Shown: positions 52,964 through 63,119, counted from the first letter of the stretch. The stretch is 64,000 bases of DNA from Flavobacterium segetis (GCF_900129575.1 NZ_FQWE01000007.1:1-64000); one strand, 5' to 3'. The notes: a model not told the origin generated them from the letters alone. Made by a program: numbers and translations.

Positions 52964-55417
52964 TTACCTAAAGGCTGTAATGATTAACAGCGCAAGGCTT
53001 GATATTACACTTCCTATTCCTACTAACTCTCCTACTGTTGCTTTTTTGACTTCTGGCTTCTCTGGGACAATGATTTGGGATCCAGGTTTTACCTTTGGGT
53101 ATGCGTTAAAAAATAAAAATGAGTTGGTAACAGAGGCCTTGCCGTTTGGATAAATCACATACGCTTTTCTTTTCCATCCTTTCCCATCAACACCACCTAC
53201 GGCATTCAAGTAATATTTAAAAGCTTTTCCTTTAACATACGGTATTTCGGAGGTGAGTAATACGTTTCCTGCCACCTTAACACCCTCGTTAAAAGTGGCT
53301 ACTTCTATCTCATCGCCTGCAAATAAAGTTACATTAGCACTTATACTCTGATCTTTTACTATTTCCTGCCAATCCAGTGGAATAGTGGCAAATTTAAGTT
53401 CTTCTTTTAGCTTTTTCTCTAACTTATCTTGGATGCTGTCTTTTTTACCTAAATTGACATTTACATTTTCAAGATCTTCAATTTGCTTTGCTTGAATGGG
53501 TCTTTTTATTTTTACTCCTTCAATATTCGCTAAAGATGTTAAACCACCTGCTCTTTGAATTAGTTCATATACCGTAGATTTCTTCTTGACCAACGCATAT
53601 TTGCCGGGATAATTGACTGCTCCAATTATCGTAATTGATTCTGGTTTTTCATATACTGCCATTTTCCTGATGCTGACTACATCAAAGGGCTTTAAAATAA
53701 AATTCTTAGCCTGCTCGTTTCTGGTAGGACTAATTTCGATACTATACAACTGTGCTTTCAAAGGGTTGGCATCATCTATTTCTTCTGAAGTAATCATTCG
53801 CGCAACCTCCACTCTTTTAGAAGCTGATCCCGTTAGTCCGCCTACTTGAACAATCAAGTCATTTAAAGTAAGATTGTCATAATAATCATATTCTCCGGGA
53901 TTTCTTACCTCGCCATCTATTGTCACTTTGAATTCCTCTCTAAAAGTAAGTACTGAATAAATAGTCACATTATCCTCTCTTTTCAAAAGTATATTTTCTG
54001 TTGGATCACCGGCAACCGCTTTGGCAACATCAAAATTGACAATTTCAGTAGACAAATCTGATTTTAAACGGATAATTGTTCCTCGCTTACTATAGGCATC
54101 CTCTTTTAAACCTTCAGCACGACTTATTAGATCTGAAACTTTCATTCCTGCAGCAAAAGAATAAAAATTTGGCCTGAAAACAGCTCCTTCAATTTTGATA
54201 CGATTCTCAAATCGATTTAATATTTTAGTTACGTTGAATACATCACCTGATACTGGATTATAGGTTGAAAATTCAGACTGCTTGATGTCACGCACTTTAA
54301 ATTCTTTAGCTGTTTTTTGTAAAACATTTACTGACGCTGTGTAAGCGAACTCGTTAAATCCAGAAGCAAAACGGAGTAAATCAGCAAACGATTCCCCTTT
54401 TTTCATTTCAAATATTCCCGGACGTTTTACTTCCCCTTCAACAGTAACTCGCTGGTTGTAAGCTGGAATTCTGATAACATCATTATCCTTCAAACCAACA
54501 TTATCCGATTGATCCCCATTGACTAAAAAATTGTAGATATCAACTGTTTTATACACTTTGTTGTTTCGCAATAGCTCTATATTTCTATAACTTCCGTTTT
54601 TTGCTGGTCCACCGCCTAAAAATAATGCGTTATAAACTGTTGCTAATGATGAAATAGAATAATTACCCGGTTGTCTGCTTCCTATCAAAGTCACTTTAAT
54701 GGTTCTGATTTGGCTTAAGCTGACACTAACTTGTGATTGTCCAGAAGCTACCGTGCTGTAAACTCTTGCAAATGCACTTTTAATTCTTTGTGTTGCTGCT
54801 TCAATACTCATTCCTGAAACTGAAATTTCACCCACATATTGTAATGTTACTTTTCCCTCAACGCTTACGGGAATACTGGCGTTAAATTCTTGTACGCCAT
54901 ACACACTTACTTGCAGCTCATCACCAGGTCCCAATATATAATTTACAGGAGTAGCTAGTTTTAAATTAGGTTCAAAATTTAAAGTAGGGTTGTCAAAAAG
55001 TTCTGATCCAAAGACCAAAGCATTGAGTGAATCTTTAATCTTTAAATTTACTATTTCCTGTTGCTTTCGTCCAAATTCTTTCTGTCTATTAATCTCTTCT
55101 GAATCTTTTCCTGAATTTTTCAATCCCTCCTTTGTTCCCTCTTTTGATGGCTCTTTTTTAGTATCAAATTGAGCTAAACGCGCTTTTAACTTACTAAACT
55201 CACCGGCTGACATCCCTTTAGACAGCGCCATAGGCTCAGCCTGATCAATGGTAACATTATTAGCTTGCAATTGCGTTTTTATTTTGATAATGTCGCTATC
55301 CGATAAGTAATCTACCTTTAGAGTGCTTAAATCAGTGCTTTTCAATAAATCTTGTGCTTGTACAGTCGATGTTTGAAAAAGAACTAAAAAAAGAGAGAAG
55401 AAGATAATATTTTTCAT
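52964..55417 (-). CDS. wza: Wza-type polysaccharide export protein with multiple SLBB repeats
   Basis: 817 residues from the ATG at 55417, which gives a proper signal peptide (MKNIIFFSLFLVLFQTSTVQAQ minus its last residues); the ATG at 55465 is less likely. The poly-export domain (about 155-240: ILGPGDELQVSVYGVQEFNA) is followed by several SLBB-type repeats, for example VTVEGEVKRPGIFEMKKGES and ITIIGAVNYPGKYALVKKKS. One hydrophobic segment is at the C-terminus. It forms the periplasm-spanning export channel. A repeat cluster abuts its stop codon. Confidence 0.9.
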   Translation of the reverse strand: MKNIIFFSLFLVLFQTSTVQAQDLLKSTDLSTLKVDYLSDSDIIKIKTQLQANNVTIDQAEPMALSKGMSAGEFSKLKARLAQFDTKKEPSKEGTKEGLKNSGKDSEEINRQKEFGRKQQEIVNLKIKDSLNALVFGSELFDNPTLNFEPNLKLATPVNYILGPGDELQVSVYGVQEFNASIPVSVEGKVTLQYVGEISVSGMSIEAATQRIKSAFARVYSTVASGQSQVSVSLSQIRTIKVTLIGSRQPGNYSISSLATVYNALFLGGGPAKNGSYRNIELLRNNKVYKTVDIYNFLVNGDQSDNVGLKDNDVIRIPAYNQRVTVEGEVKRPGIFEMKKGESFADLLRFASGFNEFAYTASVNVLQKTAKEFKVRDIKQSEFSTYNPVSGDVFNVTKILNRFENRIKIEGAVFRPNFYSFAAGMKVSDLISRAEGLKEDAYSKRGTIIRLKSDLSTEIVNFDVAKAVAGDPTENILLKREDNVTIYSVLTFREEFKVTIDGEVRNPGEYDYYDNLTLNDLIVQVGGLTGSASKRVEVARMITSEEIDDANPLKAQLYSIEISPTRNEQAKNFILKPFDVVSIRKMAVYEKPESITIIGAVNYPGKYALVKKKSTVYELIQRAGGLTSLANIEGVKIKRPIQAKQIEDLENVNVNLGKKDSIQDKLEKKLKEELKFATIPLDWQEIVKDQSISANVTLFAGDEIEVATFNEGVKVAGNVLLTSEIPYVKGKAFKYYLNAVGGVDGKGWKRKAYVIYPNGKASVTNSFLFFNAYPKVKPGSQIIVPEKPEVKKATVGELVGIGSVISSLALLIITAFR

Positions 55418-55883
55418 AGGAAGGAAATTTAGAGCGCTATAAATTAAAGAAATAATGAAGAACACTACTTAATAGTCTTCAAAACTTTTATTTATTGAGT
55501 ACAAAGGTGTTTGTTGTTTTGATGGCTTCGCCACTGTGAATCCCAATACTGGTTCACATAAATCAAATTATTAAAAGAACTTTACGTTGTTCTGCGCTAT
55601 GCAGCATAAGCAATCGTACTATTTTGCAAATATAGTATTATAAAATTTATAAAAAAATATTATCAAATCAGGGTTTGCTTACTAAAAATGATCTTGGAGG
55701 ATAACAACTTATTAGACAAATTAGTATCAGTTCCTAAATTATTTTAAAAGTAAATAAAATCACTAAATATAGTGATGAAAAAAGAATGCATTTGCTCTCC
55801 TTTAAAAATTATAATTGTGAAACAATTATTACAAATACTTGAAAGATTATTTACAAAATACTTTTACGTAATGATTTTACTTA

Positions 55884-56080
55884 TTAGTAACCCGTTGGGT
55901 GTAATTATTCAAAACGTCAGTTCGAGTGTTTTTTTGTGGAGTAAAACGGAGTAAAAAATGTATCGAGGACCGTTAATAATGAAATTTTTCTTGTTCTCGA
56001 TACATTTTTGTATCGAAAAATACTCGAACTGACGAAAAATCACCTTCAAAACTAATTACAGCCAACGGGTTTATTACTAT
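55884..56080. repeat. ~197-bp inverted-repeat element
   Basis: The left end, TAGTAACCCGTTGGGTGTAA, and right end are complementary (TTACAGCCAACGGGTTTATTA). Inside, GTCAGTTCGAGT pairs with ACTCGAACTGAC and ATGTATCGAG pairs with CTCGATACAT. The whole can fold into one long hairpin, like a MITE or a large bidirectional hairpin. It lies between wza and the CapD-like gene. The rest of the 800-base gap holds nothing recognisable. Confidence 0.7.
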
Positions 56081-56223
56081 TATCGTAAGATGATATGGCA
56101 GGTGGAGGTTAACCAATTTAAATAAAAATTACGGTAAGCAGCGTTAAATAGTAATACAAGATCAGGTCAATCGCTATCAAAAAAAAGAATAGGAAATATT
56201 TAAACACTGTAAATTGAAAGTGT

Positions 56224-58200
56224 TTATTTATCTAGTATTTGAAAAGTAGAGTTCATGCTTTTAAATTCAGGCACAATTTCTTTCATTTTAGAAACGATAA
56301 TATCGTTATCAAAGCAGTTAGTACAATTTATAAGTTCGTTAATTGCGACGTGCAACGATAAATAATCATTATGATTTTCCTGTGCAATCATAATTTTCTC
56401 GTTATGTGTTGGTACCGTTTTAGAAGTATCATTTAATAATTCTTCGTACAACTTTTCACCCGGTCTGAGGCCTACAATTTTAATTTTGATGTCTTTATCA
56501 GGAATAAACCCAGCTAGTTTTATCATCTTTCTAGCTAAATCAATAATTTTTACCGGCTTACCCATATCAAAAATATAGATTTCACCTCCATTACCCATTG
56601 CTCCCGCTTCTAGAACCAGTTGACATGCTTCAGGAATAGTCATAAAATATCTTATAATATCTTGATGCGTAATTGTAATAGGACCTCCATTTTCGATTTG
56701 TTTTGTGAATAACGGAACCACAGAGCCATTTGACCCTAAAACATTTCCAAAGCGTGTCGTGATAAATTTAGTCCCTAAACTTCCTGCTGCTTTATCTTTA
56801 AAAGATAGCGATTGTACATATTTTTCAGCGATGCGTTTACTAGCTCCCATAACGTTGCTTGGATTCACCGCTTTATCTGTAGACACCATAACAAATCTTC
56901 CTACATTGTATTTGATAGATAAATCAGCTAAATTCTTTGTTCCTTTAACATTTGTAAAAATTGCTTGAGCAGGATTTTCTTCCATTAAAGGGACATGCTT
57001 GTAAGCAGCAGCATGGTATACAATGGATGGACTATGTTTCTTAAAAATATCATCCATAGCTTCATAACTCCTGATATCAGCTATGAGTGAAATCACCTCT
57101 ACAGTAGATTCTGCTTTATTTAGTTCTAATGACAAATGATGTAAAGGCGTTTCCGCTTGATCTACTAATATTATTTTTTCAGGTTGGAAAGATAAAATTT
57201 GCCAAACAATTTCGCTTCCTATTGATCCTGCTGCTCCACTAATCAGAATCGTTTTTGATTTGACTTGGCGAGAAATTAGCCTATTATCCAATACAATTGG
57301 ATTACGCTCTAATAAATCAGCAATTTCTATGTTTTTGACTTTTCTAGAAATTTCATTTGCATCATCCCAGTCTGAAATAGCCGGAAGTGTGAATACTTTA
57401 ATATTAAATTCTAAACATCGATCTACAATTGTTATTTTGTCAGCAGTACTTAAACTTTTATCAGCTATGATTAATGCATTCGCATTTCTAGACCTCATCA
57501 AAACTGGTATTCCACGCTTCTGACTGTATATTGACAACCCGTGAATAGTTCTCGCTGACTTAACCTCAGACTTACTGATAAAACCTAATAGTTTAAATCT
57601 TGAAGGCATCTCTGATTTAAGAGCATTAGCAACAAATATAGCATTAGCGTCAGTGCCATAAACCATCGCTCTTAATACCTCTTCACTATCGATTTGCTTT
57701 TTAAAAAGTTCAAAAAATTTCTTAACAAAGACTCGAAAGAGAAATAGTAAAACAAATGTTATGACAAAATTGATAATTAAACCCGGAACAAGATATATTT
57801 TTTTTCCAAAAATTAAATAACTAGAGTAATTAAAAACGACTAAAACTAAAATGGAAGATGTTGTAGCCAGCAACAATTTTATCACATCAATGAAAGAAGA
57901 ATGACGAATAATTCCGGAATAAGTTTTAAAGATTAAAAAAAAGACTGTATTGACAATGATAATTATTCCAAACCTTACTGGAACAGATAAAGTACTGTAA
58001 AACTCAACTTGCAAGTTTTTTACAATTGTGTAAGTAATAGTATTTGCCAAAATTAAAATTACTACATCAATACAGAAAATTATCCATCTGGGAAGATATT
58101 CAAGACTAAGAATGTATTTTTCTAAAAATTTTCTGCCAATAAAATCTGTAGCATTATTCATTGTAGCATTTTTTTTTATTTTGGGTTGATTTGCTTTCAT
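56224..58200 (-). CDS. CapD/WbpM-type membrane nucleotide-sugar dehydratase
   Basis: 658 residues (647 fewer-leader variant from an ATG at 58161 is possible). Four membrane helices span about 35-160, then two Rossmann parts. The catalytic SDR part starts at ILISGAAGSIGSEIVWQILS near 315 and has VSTDKAVNPSNVMGASKRIA near 445. The family is a UDP-GlcNAc 4,6-dehydratase giving a 4-keto-6-deoxy sugar. It is the membrane relative of LegB, so this locus has two separate 4,6-dehydratases. Confidence 0.9.
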   Translation of the reverse strand: MKANQPKIKKNATMNNATDFIGRKFLEKYILSLEYLPRWIIFCIDVVILILANTITYTIVKNLQVEFYSTLSVPVRFGIIIIVNTVFFLIFKTYSGIIRHSSFIDVIKLLLATTSSILVLVVFNYSSYLIFGKKIYLVPGLIINFVITFVLLFLFRVFVKKFFELFKKQIDSEEVLRAMVYGTDANAIFVANALKSEMPSRFKLLGFISKSEVKSARTIHGLSIYSQKRGIPVLMRSRNANALIIADKSLSTADKITIVDRCLEFNIKVFTLPAISDWDDANEISRKVKNIEIADLLERNPIVLDNRLISRQVKSKTILISGAAGSIGSEIVWQILSFQPEKIILVDQAETPLHHLSLELNKAESTVEVISLIADIRSYEAMDDIFKKHSPSIVYHAAAYKHVPLMEENPAQAIFTNVKGTKNLADLSIKYNVGRFVMVSTDKAVNPSNVMGASKRIAEKYVQSLSFKDKAAGSLGTKFITTRFGNVLGSNGSVVPLFTKQIENGGPITITHQDIIRYFMTIPEACQLVLEAGAMGNGGEIYIFDMGKPVKIIDLARKMIKLAGFIPDKDIKIKIVGLRPGEKLYEELLNDTSKTVPTHNEKIMIAQENHNDYLSLHVAINELINCTNCFDNDIIVSKMKEIVPEFKSMNSTFQILDK

Positions 58201-58468
58201 GAATAGAATTGAAATGCTTTGTACTAATTTTTATCGTTTGCAAATATAATTCAATTTATTAAAAGTACGATAGCTGCTTGATTTTACTTACGATTTATAT
58301 TAAATTTATTACTATTTTACGCCTTCCATAAGAATTTAATAAAAATAATTTTTGTCGTTGATTTTACAATACTCTGAAACACAAATTAGTCAACGTAAGT
58401 TTTTAAATAAATGTATAAAGATAAATTGCTATCATTTATCCTAATGGCTTTCATTGTAGTTTGTAGAC

Positions 58469-59752
58469 TTATAATCGTCCATCTACCCTATCTCCTAGAA
58501 CACCTTTCACATCATATAAAATACTGTTTGGATTTTGCAATTGACCCATATCAAGTTCAAAAAATGCAGTATGAGCAACACCTAATACAACTGCATCAAA
58601 TTTTTGATTGGGAAGTTCTTGAGTGGTTTCTAATTTATATTCTCGCTGTACAGCAGCAGGATCTGCTAATGGATCATAAATTGTAACTTTTATACTGTAA
58701 TCAGCCAAAGCTGTTATAACATCGATAATTTTAGTATTGCGAACATCAGGACAATTTTCTTTAAAAGTGATTCCAAGCATTAATAAAGTTGCTCCATTAA
58801 CAACAACACCTTTTCGGATCATTAGTTTGACAATTTGAGAGGCCACGTATTCTCCCATACTGTCATTTAAACGTCGGCCTGCTAAAATGATTTCAGGATG
58901 ATAACCCAATTCCTGCGCTTTTTGTGCTAAGTAATAGGGATCAACTCCTATACAGTGACCACCAACCAAACCAGGTTTGAAAGGAAGGAAATTCCATTTC
59001 GTGGCAGCTGCTTGTAATACGGCATGTGTATCAATATTCATCAAATTGAATATTTTAGCTAATTCATTGACAAAAGCAATATTGATATCACGTTGCGAGT
59101 TTTCTATCACTTTTGCCGCTTCTGCCACTTTTATTGATGGTGCTAAATAGGTTCCAGCAGTAATAACAGATTGGTACAAGTCATCTATTTTCCTTCCTGC
59201 TTTAGGGGTAGAACCGGAAGTCACTTTTAATATTTTATCTACGGTATGTTCTTTATCTCCCGGATTTATTCGCTCCGGAGAATAACCTACATAAAAATCA
59301 ATATTGAATTTCAATCCTGAAATGCGCTCTAAAACAGGAACACATTCCTCCTCAGTCACTCCTGGATAGACCGTTGATTCATAAATGACAATGTCACCTC
59401 TTTTTAAAACTATACCAACAGTTTCACTAGATTTATATAATGGCGTTAAATCAGGGCGGTTATTTTTATCTACCGGTGTGGGTACAGTTACCACATAGTA
59501 ATTACATTCTCGAATATCATCAATGCTTGTGGTACAATACAAACCATTAGAAATTACGGGTTCGTCTACTAAAACATTTTTAAGCGTATCCGAATCAATT
59601 TCTTGAGTAGTGTCTATTCCTTGTTTTAGTTCAGCAACCCTGTTATGATTAATGTCAAACCCTACAACAGCATGCTTGGTAGCAAATAATCGCGCTAAAG
59701 GCAAACCAACATATCCAAGACCAACAACTGCTATTTTTATTTTTGATTCCAT
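58469..59752 (-). CDS. UDP-HexNAc 6-dehydrogenase (TviB/WbpA-like)
   Basis: 427 residues. The dinucleotide-binding VVGLGYVGLPLARLF is at 9-23 and the catalytic cysteine C267 in GLVGGHCIGVDPYYL. It oxidises C6 of a UDP-N-acetylhexosamine to the uronic acid. Together with the 4-epimerase at 62136 this would yield UDP-GalNAcA, the TviB/TviC route of Vi antigen. Confidence 0.9.
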   Translation of the reverse strand: MESKIKIAVVGLGYVGLPLARLFATKHAVVGFDINHNRVAELKQGIDTTQEIDSDTLKNVLVDEPVISNGLYCTTSIDDIRECNYYVVTVPTPVDKNNRPDLTPLYKSSETVGIVLKRGDIVIYESTVYPGVTEEECVPVLERISGLKFNIDFYVGYSPERINPGDKEHTVDKILKVTSGSTPKAGRKIDDLYQSVITAGTYLAPSIKVAEAAKVIENSQRDINIAFVNELAKIFNLMNIDTHAVLQAAATKWNFLPFKPGLVGGHCIGVDPYYLAQKAQELGYHPEIILAGRRLNDSMGEYVASQIVKLMIRKGVVVNGATLLMLGITFKENCPDVRNTKIIDVITALADYSIKVTIYDPLADPAAVQREYKLETTQELPNQKFDAVVLGVAHTAFFELDMGQLQNPNSILYDVKGVLGDRVDGRL

Positions 59753-59940
59753 GTATTTTAAGGTCTAAATGATCTTGTATTCGTAATTTTTTCAGCGAAC
59801 TAATCAAAATAAGTTATTAGTTATCAGCCGCTTTGATGCAATAAGTGTATACTATTTCCAAACAAGTAATAAGTTGACAATAATCATCAATCAATAAAAG
59901 ACTCTGAAAATAATACACTTTAATGAGTCGTTTACAACTA

Positions 59941-60414
59941 TTAAAAAGTATCTTTTTTCTTCATTTTTAAAACGCATCCTAGAGATTCTAAAACTAGAAC
60001 ATAATGTGTTTTATTTATTTCTTGTACAATTGCTTTTTGTTTAGAAAATGGTCCTGATTCTAATTGTATTGTATCACCAATTTTAATCGATTCTACTAAA
60101 ACATCATTCCCATCAGCACCTTCTAGCCATTTTTTAATAACGCTAATTTCTTCATCTTTAACAATAGCAGGTTTACCCAACCAGAATAAGTAACGCACTA
60201 CACCAGAGGACTGGAATACTAAATTACGTTGTGCTTCTTGCAGTTGAACAAACACATAGGAATTAAAAAGAGGCACTTGTACCTTTTTCTTTCGGTCCGT
60301 CCATTGACGCACTTGTGTGATAATTGGACAATAGCACTCAATTCCACTTTTCAACAATTGCTCTGCTACTTTCTTTTCCCATTTGGGTTTTGTATACACT
60401 ACGTACCAGTTCAT
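59941..60414 (-). CDS. UpxY/NusG-type transcription antiterminator
   Basis: 157 residues. The NusG N-terminal domain starts MNWYVVYTKPKWEKKVAEQL and includes VPLFNSYVFVQL; the KOW-like end has GPFSKQKAIVQEINKTHYVL. UpxY proteins allow RNA polymerase to read through long capsule loci in Bacteroidota. A heptanucleotide array begins 14 bases upstream of its start, so the array would be in its untranslated leader. Confidence 0.9.
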   Translation of the reverse strand: MNWYVVYTKPKWEKKVAEQLLKSGIECYCPIITQVRQWTDRKKKVQVPLFNSYVFVQLQEAQRNLVFQSSGVVRYLFWLGKPAIVKDEEISVIKKWLEGADGNDVLVESIKIGDTIQLESGPFSKQKAIVQEINKTHYVLVLESLGCVLKMKKKDTF

Positions 60415-60427
60415 AGGATTATTTTTT

Positions 60428-61275
60428 ATTGTTTTCTGTTTTCGGTTGTCTGTTTTCTGTTTTCAGTTGTCGGTTTTCTGTTGTCGGTTGTCTGTTTTCT
60501 GTTATCGGTTTTCTGTTGTCTGTTTTCTGTTTTCTGTTTTCTGTTTTCTGTTATCCGTTATCGGTTGTCTGTTGTCTGTTTTCTGTTATCCGTTATCGGT
60601 TGTCTGTTGTCGGTTTTCTGTTGTCTGTTGTCTGTTTTCGGTTATCGGTTATCGGTTCTCTGTTTTCTGTTATCCGTTATCGGTTCTCTATTGTCGGTTC
60701 TCTAATGCCCGTTTTCGGTTGTCTGTTTTCGGTTGTCTGTTTTCGGTTGTCCGTTCTTTAATGCCGTTTTTAGAATGTTGTTGAGAAAGTACATTTACCC
60801 GGTTAATAATATTTACGGATAACAGATAACTCATAACTGATAACCGTTTTCTGTTGTCGGTTCTCTGTTGTCGGTTCTTTAATGCCGTTTTTAGACTGTT
60901 GTTTTTAGACTGTTCTTGAGAAAGTCCATTTACCCGATTAATAATATTTACGGATAACAGATAACTGATAACCGTTCTCTGTTTTCTGTTCTCTGTTTTC
61001 TGTTGTCTGTTGTCTGTTATCGGTTCTCTGTTGTCGGTTCTTTAATGCCGTTTTTAGACTGTTGTTTTTAGACTGTTCTTGAGAAAGTCCATTTACCCGG
61101 TTAATGCTATTTACGGATAACTCATAACTGATAACCGTTGTCTGTTGTCTGTTTAAATTTACGTATGGTGACACTTAATTTAGTTGTTAGAGAAACACAA
61201 ATCGTAATTTCAGAATACTCAAAACAGAAAACCCATAACCCATAACTCATAACTCATAACTCAGAACCGATAACT
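60428..61275 (+). repeat. Composite heptanucleotide module cluster (3 cores)
   Basis: A mixed GTTNTSN array of about 45 units at 60428-60755 is followed by cores near 60780, 60913 and 61077. A ~93-base unique-looking segment (61151-61240, starting GTTTAAATTTACGTATGG) and a short inverse array (ATAACTC, ATAACCC) end the cluster. The 61151-61240 segment recurs at about 61969-62055. The cluster separates upxY from the four-helix-bundle gene. Confidence 0.9.
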
Positions 61276-61277
61276 CT

Positions 61278-61652
61278 TTACTCAAATTTATTCCAGTTAT
61301 TTTCAACATAACGCAAAAAAGAAAATAATTTAGCTCCCAGAATATCATATTCTTTTTGAAGTAGATTTAATTCAATCGCTAAATCCGGATAAAGAAATGC
61401 TAATTTTTCTAAGTGACAAATTGTTTCTAAATTACTAGCATGCGAATAAGTAAGAAACTTAATAAAGTCCATTTTATATCTTTTTCTGCCGTATCCCTCC
61501 ACTATATTAGTAGCCACCGAATCCGCCGATCTTCTTATTTGACTTCCTAATTCATATAATTCATGTTTTGGCAACTTTAATGAAAACCCATGAGTTCGAT
61601 AGAATAAAGACAACGATAAATTATAGATATCTAAATCTTTGTAGCTTTTCAT
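61278..61652 (-). CDS. Four-helix-bundle protein (S23/IVS family)
   Basis: 124 residues from the ATG at 61652 (MKSYKDLDIYN); the open frame upstream is only repeat sequence. Family features are LKLPKHELYELGSQIRRSAD, SVATNIVEGYGRKRYKMDFI and KFLTYSHASNLETICHLEKL. This family was first noted inside intervening sequences of 23S rRNA genes and includes the Avd accessory protein of diversity-generating retroelements. No reverse transcriptase or rRNA is nearby. It is bracketed by direct repeats and heptanucleotide modules within the polysaccharide locus, consistent with inserted cargo. Confidence 0.88.
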   Translation of the reverse strand: MKSYKDLDIYNLSLSLFYRTHGFSLKLPKHELYELGSQIRRSADSVATNIVEGYGRKRYKMDFIKFLTYSHASNLETICHLEKLAFLYPDLAIELNLLQKEYDILGAKLFSFLRYVENNWNKFE

Positions 61653-61659
61653 ATTTTTA

Positions 61660-62132
61660 CTGTTTTGCTTTATTTTCTGTTGTCGGTTCTCTGTTGTCGG
61701 TTCTCTGTTGTCCGTTGTCTGTTCTCTGTTTTCTGTTTTCTGTTGTCTGTTTTCTGTTGTCTGTTTTCTGTTGTCTGTTGTCTGTTGTCCGTTGTCTGTT
61801 GTCCGTTGTCTGTTCTCTGTTGTCTGTTTTCGGTTGTCTGTTTTCTGTTGTCGGTTCTCTGTTGTCGGTTCTTTAATGCCGTTTTTAGAATGTTGTTGAG
61901 AAAGTCCATTTACCCGGTTAATGCTATTTACGGATAACAGATAACTCATAACCGTTGTCTGTTGTCTGTTTAAATTTACGTATGGCGACACTTAATTTAG
62001 TTGTTAGAGAAACACAAATCGTAATTTCAGAATACTCAAAACAGAAAACCCATAACCGATAACTCATAACCGATAACTCATAACCGATAACTCATAACCG
62101 ATAACCGATAACTCATAACCGATAACAGACAA
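61660..62132 (+). repeat. Composite heptanucleotide module (1 core) with inverse array
   Basis: About 27 GTTNTSN units at 61675-61865, one core near 61893-61933, a second copy of the ~93-base segment, and then about a dozen inverse units (ATAACCG, ATAACTC) up to 62132. The stop codon of the 4-epimerase gene follows at once. The direct-inverse polarity change around the core is clearest here. Confidence 0.9.
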
Positions 62133-62135
62133 CTT

Positions 62136-63119
62136 CTACCTCAAATTATCCCAGTACCATTTTACTGCTTCTTCTAATCCTTCTTGCATTGAAAATCTTG
62201 GATGGTAACCCAACAAATTTTTCGCCTTCTCTATACTTGCTAATGAATGCGGAATATCACCAGCTCTATTGGGTCCATATTCTATTTTTACGTTTGCTAT
62301 ATTTGGATCATAAACTGCTAAATATTCCTTGAGATAGTCGAGTAAATTATTCAATGTATTTCTATCACCAAAAGCAGTGTTATAAACAGTATTAATGGCT
62401 TCAAGATTAGATGTTGCCATTGCGAGCTCATTCATCTGGATTACATTATCGATGTAGGTAAAATCTCGAGAATAATTACCGTCACCATTTATTTTTGGAC
62501 TTTCATGTTTCATTAATTGCATCACAAACTTCGGGATAACCGCAGCATAAGCACCATTAGGATCTTGTTTCCGACCAAAAACATTAAAGTATCGCAGTCC
62601 AATAGTCTCTAAACCATAGGTTTTACTGAAAATTTCAGCGTAGAGTTCGTTTACATATTTAGTTATAGCATAAGGCGAAAGTGGCTTTCCTATAACTTCT
62701 TCCACTTTTGGTAATAACTCAGAATCTCCGTAAGTAGAAGAACTTGCAGCATAAATAAAGCGTTTCACTTTCTCATCTCTTGCCGCTACTAACATATTTA
62801 AAAATCCCGATACATTAACATCATTTGTAGTTACAGGATCCTTCAAGGATCTTGGTACGGATCCTAAAGCAGCTTGATGCAAAACATAATCGACACCTTT
62901 TACAGCCGTTTCACAATCAGCAGCGCTTCGAATATCCCCTTCAATCAAAGTGAAATTAGGATTTTTTATGTATTCAGCAATATTGTGCCTATGACCCGTA
63001 GCAAAATTATCTAGGCACACTACTTTATTTCCTTTTGATAAAAAATATTCGCATAAGTTAGAACCTATAAATCCAGCTCCTCCAGTTATTAATATTACGT
63101 TTTGTTTCCCTAGTTCCAT
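62136..63119 (-). CDS. UDP-HexNAc 4-epimerase (WbpP/TviC-like)
   Basis: 327 residues, extended SDR. ILITGGAGFIGSNLCEYFLS is at 9-28, AASSSTYGDSELLPKVEE near 125 and the catalytic SPYAITKYVNELYAEIF near 148. The serine after the ASS motif and the overall pattern fit the enzymes that act on N-acetylated substrates. It pairs with the 6-dehydrogenase at 58469. Confidence 0.9.
   Translation of the reverse strand: MELGKQNVILITGGAGFIGSNLCEYFLSKGNKVVCLDNFATGHRHNIAEYIKNPNFTLIEGDIRSAADCETAVKGVDYVLHQAALGSVPRSLKDPVTTNDVNVSGFLNMLVAARDEKVKRFIYAASSSTYGDSELLPKVEEVIGKPLSPYAITKYVNELYAEIFSKTYGLETIGLRYFNVFGRKQDPNGAYAAVIPKFVMQLMKHESPKINGDGNYSRDFTYIDNVIQMNELAMATSNLEAINTVYNTAFGDRNTLNNLLDYLKEYLAVYDPNIANVKIEYGPNRAGDIPHSLASIEKAKNLLGYHPRFSMQEGLEEAVKWYWDNLR

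Noticed and set aside
60938..61174. Possible small proteins with SVNSINRVNGLSQ segments on the minus strand
   Set aside because: The segment is the translation of the module core. Differences between copies fall on codon-changing positions (Ala/Gly/Val and Ser/Lys), so there is no sign of selection for protein.
61278..61652. Diversity-generating retroelement with Avd-like accessory protein
   Set aside because: No reverse transcriptase and no template/variable repeat pair; the repeats here are simple 7-bp arrays, not adenine-mutated copies.
61278..61991. Longer 237-residue version of the four-helix-bundle protein
   Set aside because: The first 113 codons are heptanucleotide array and module core; the family's normal start is at 61652.
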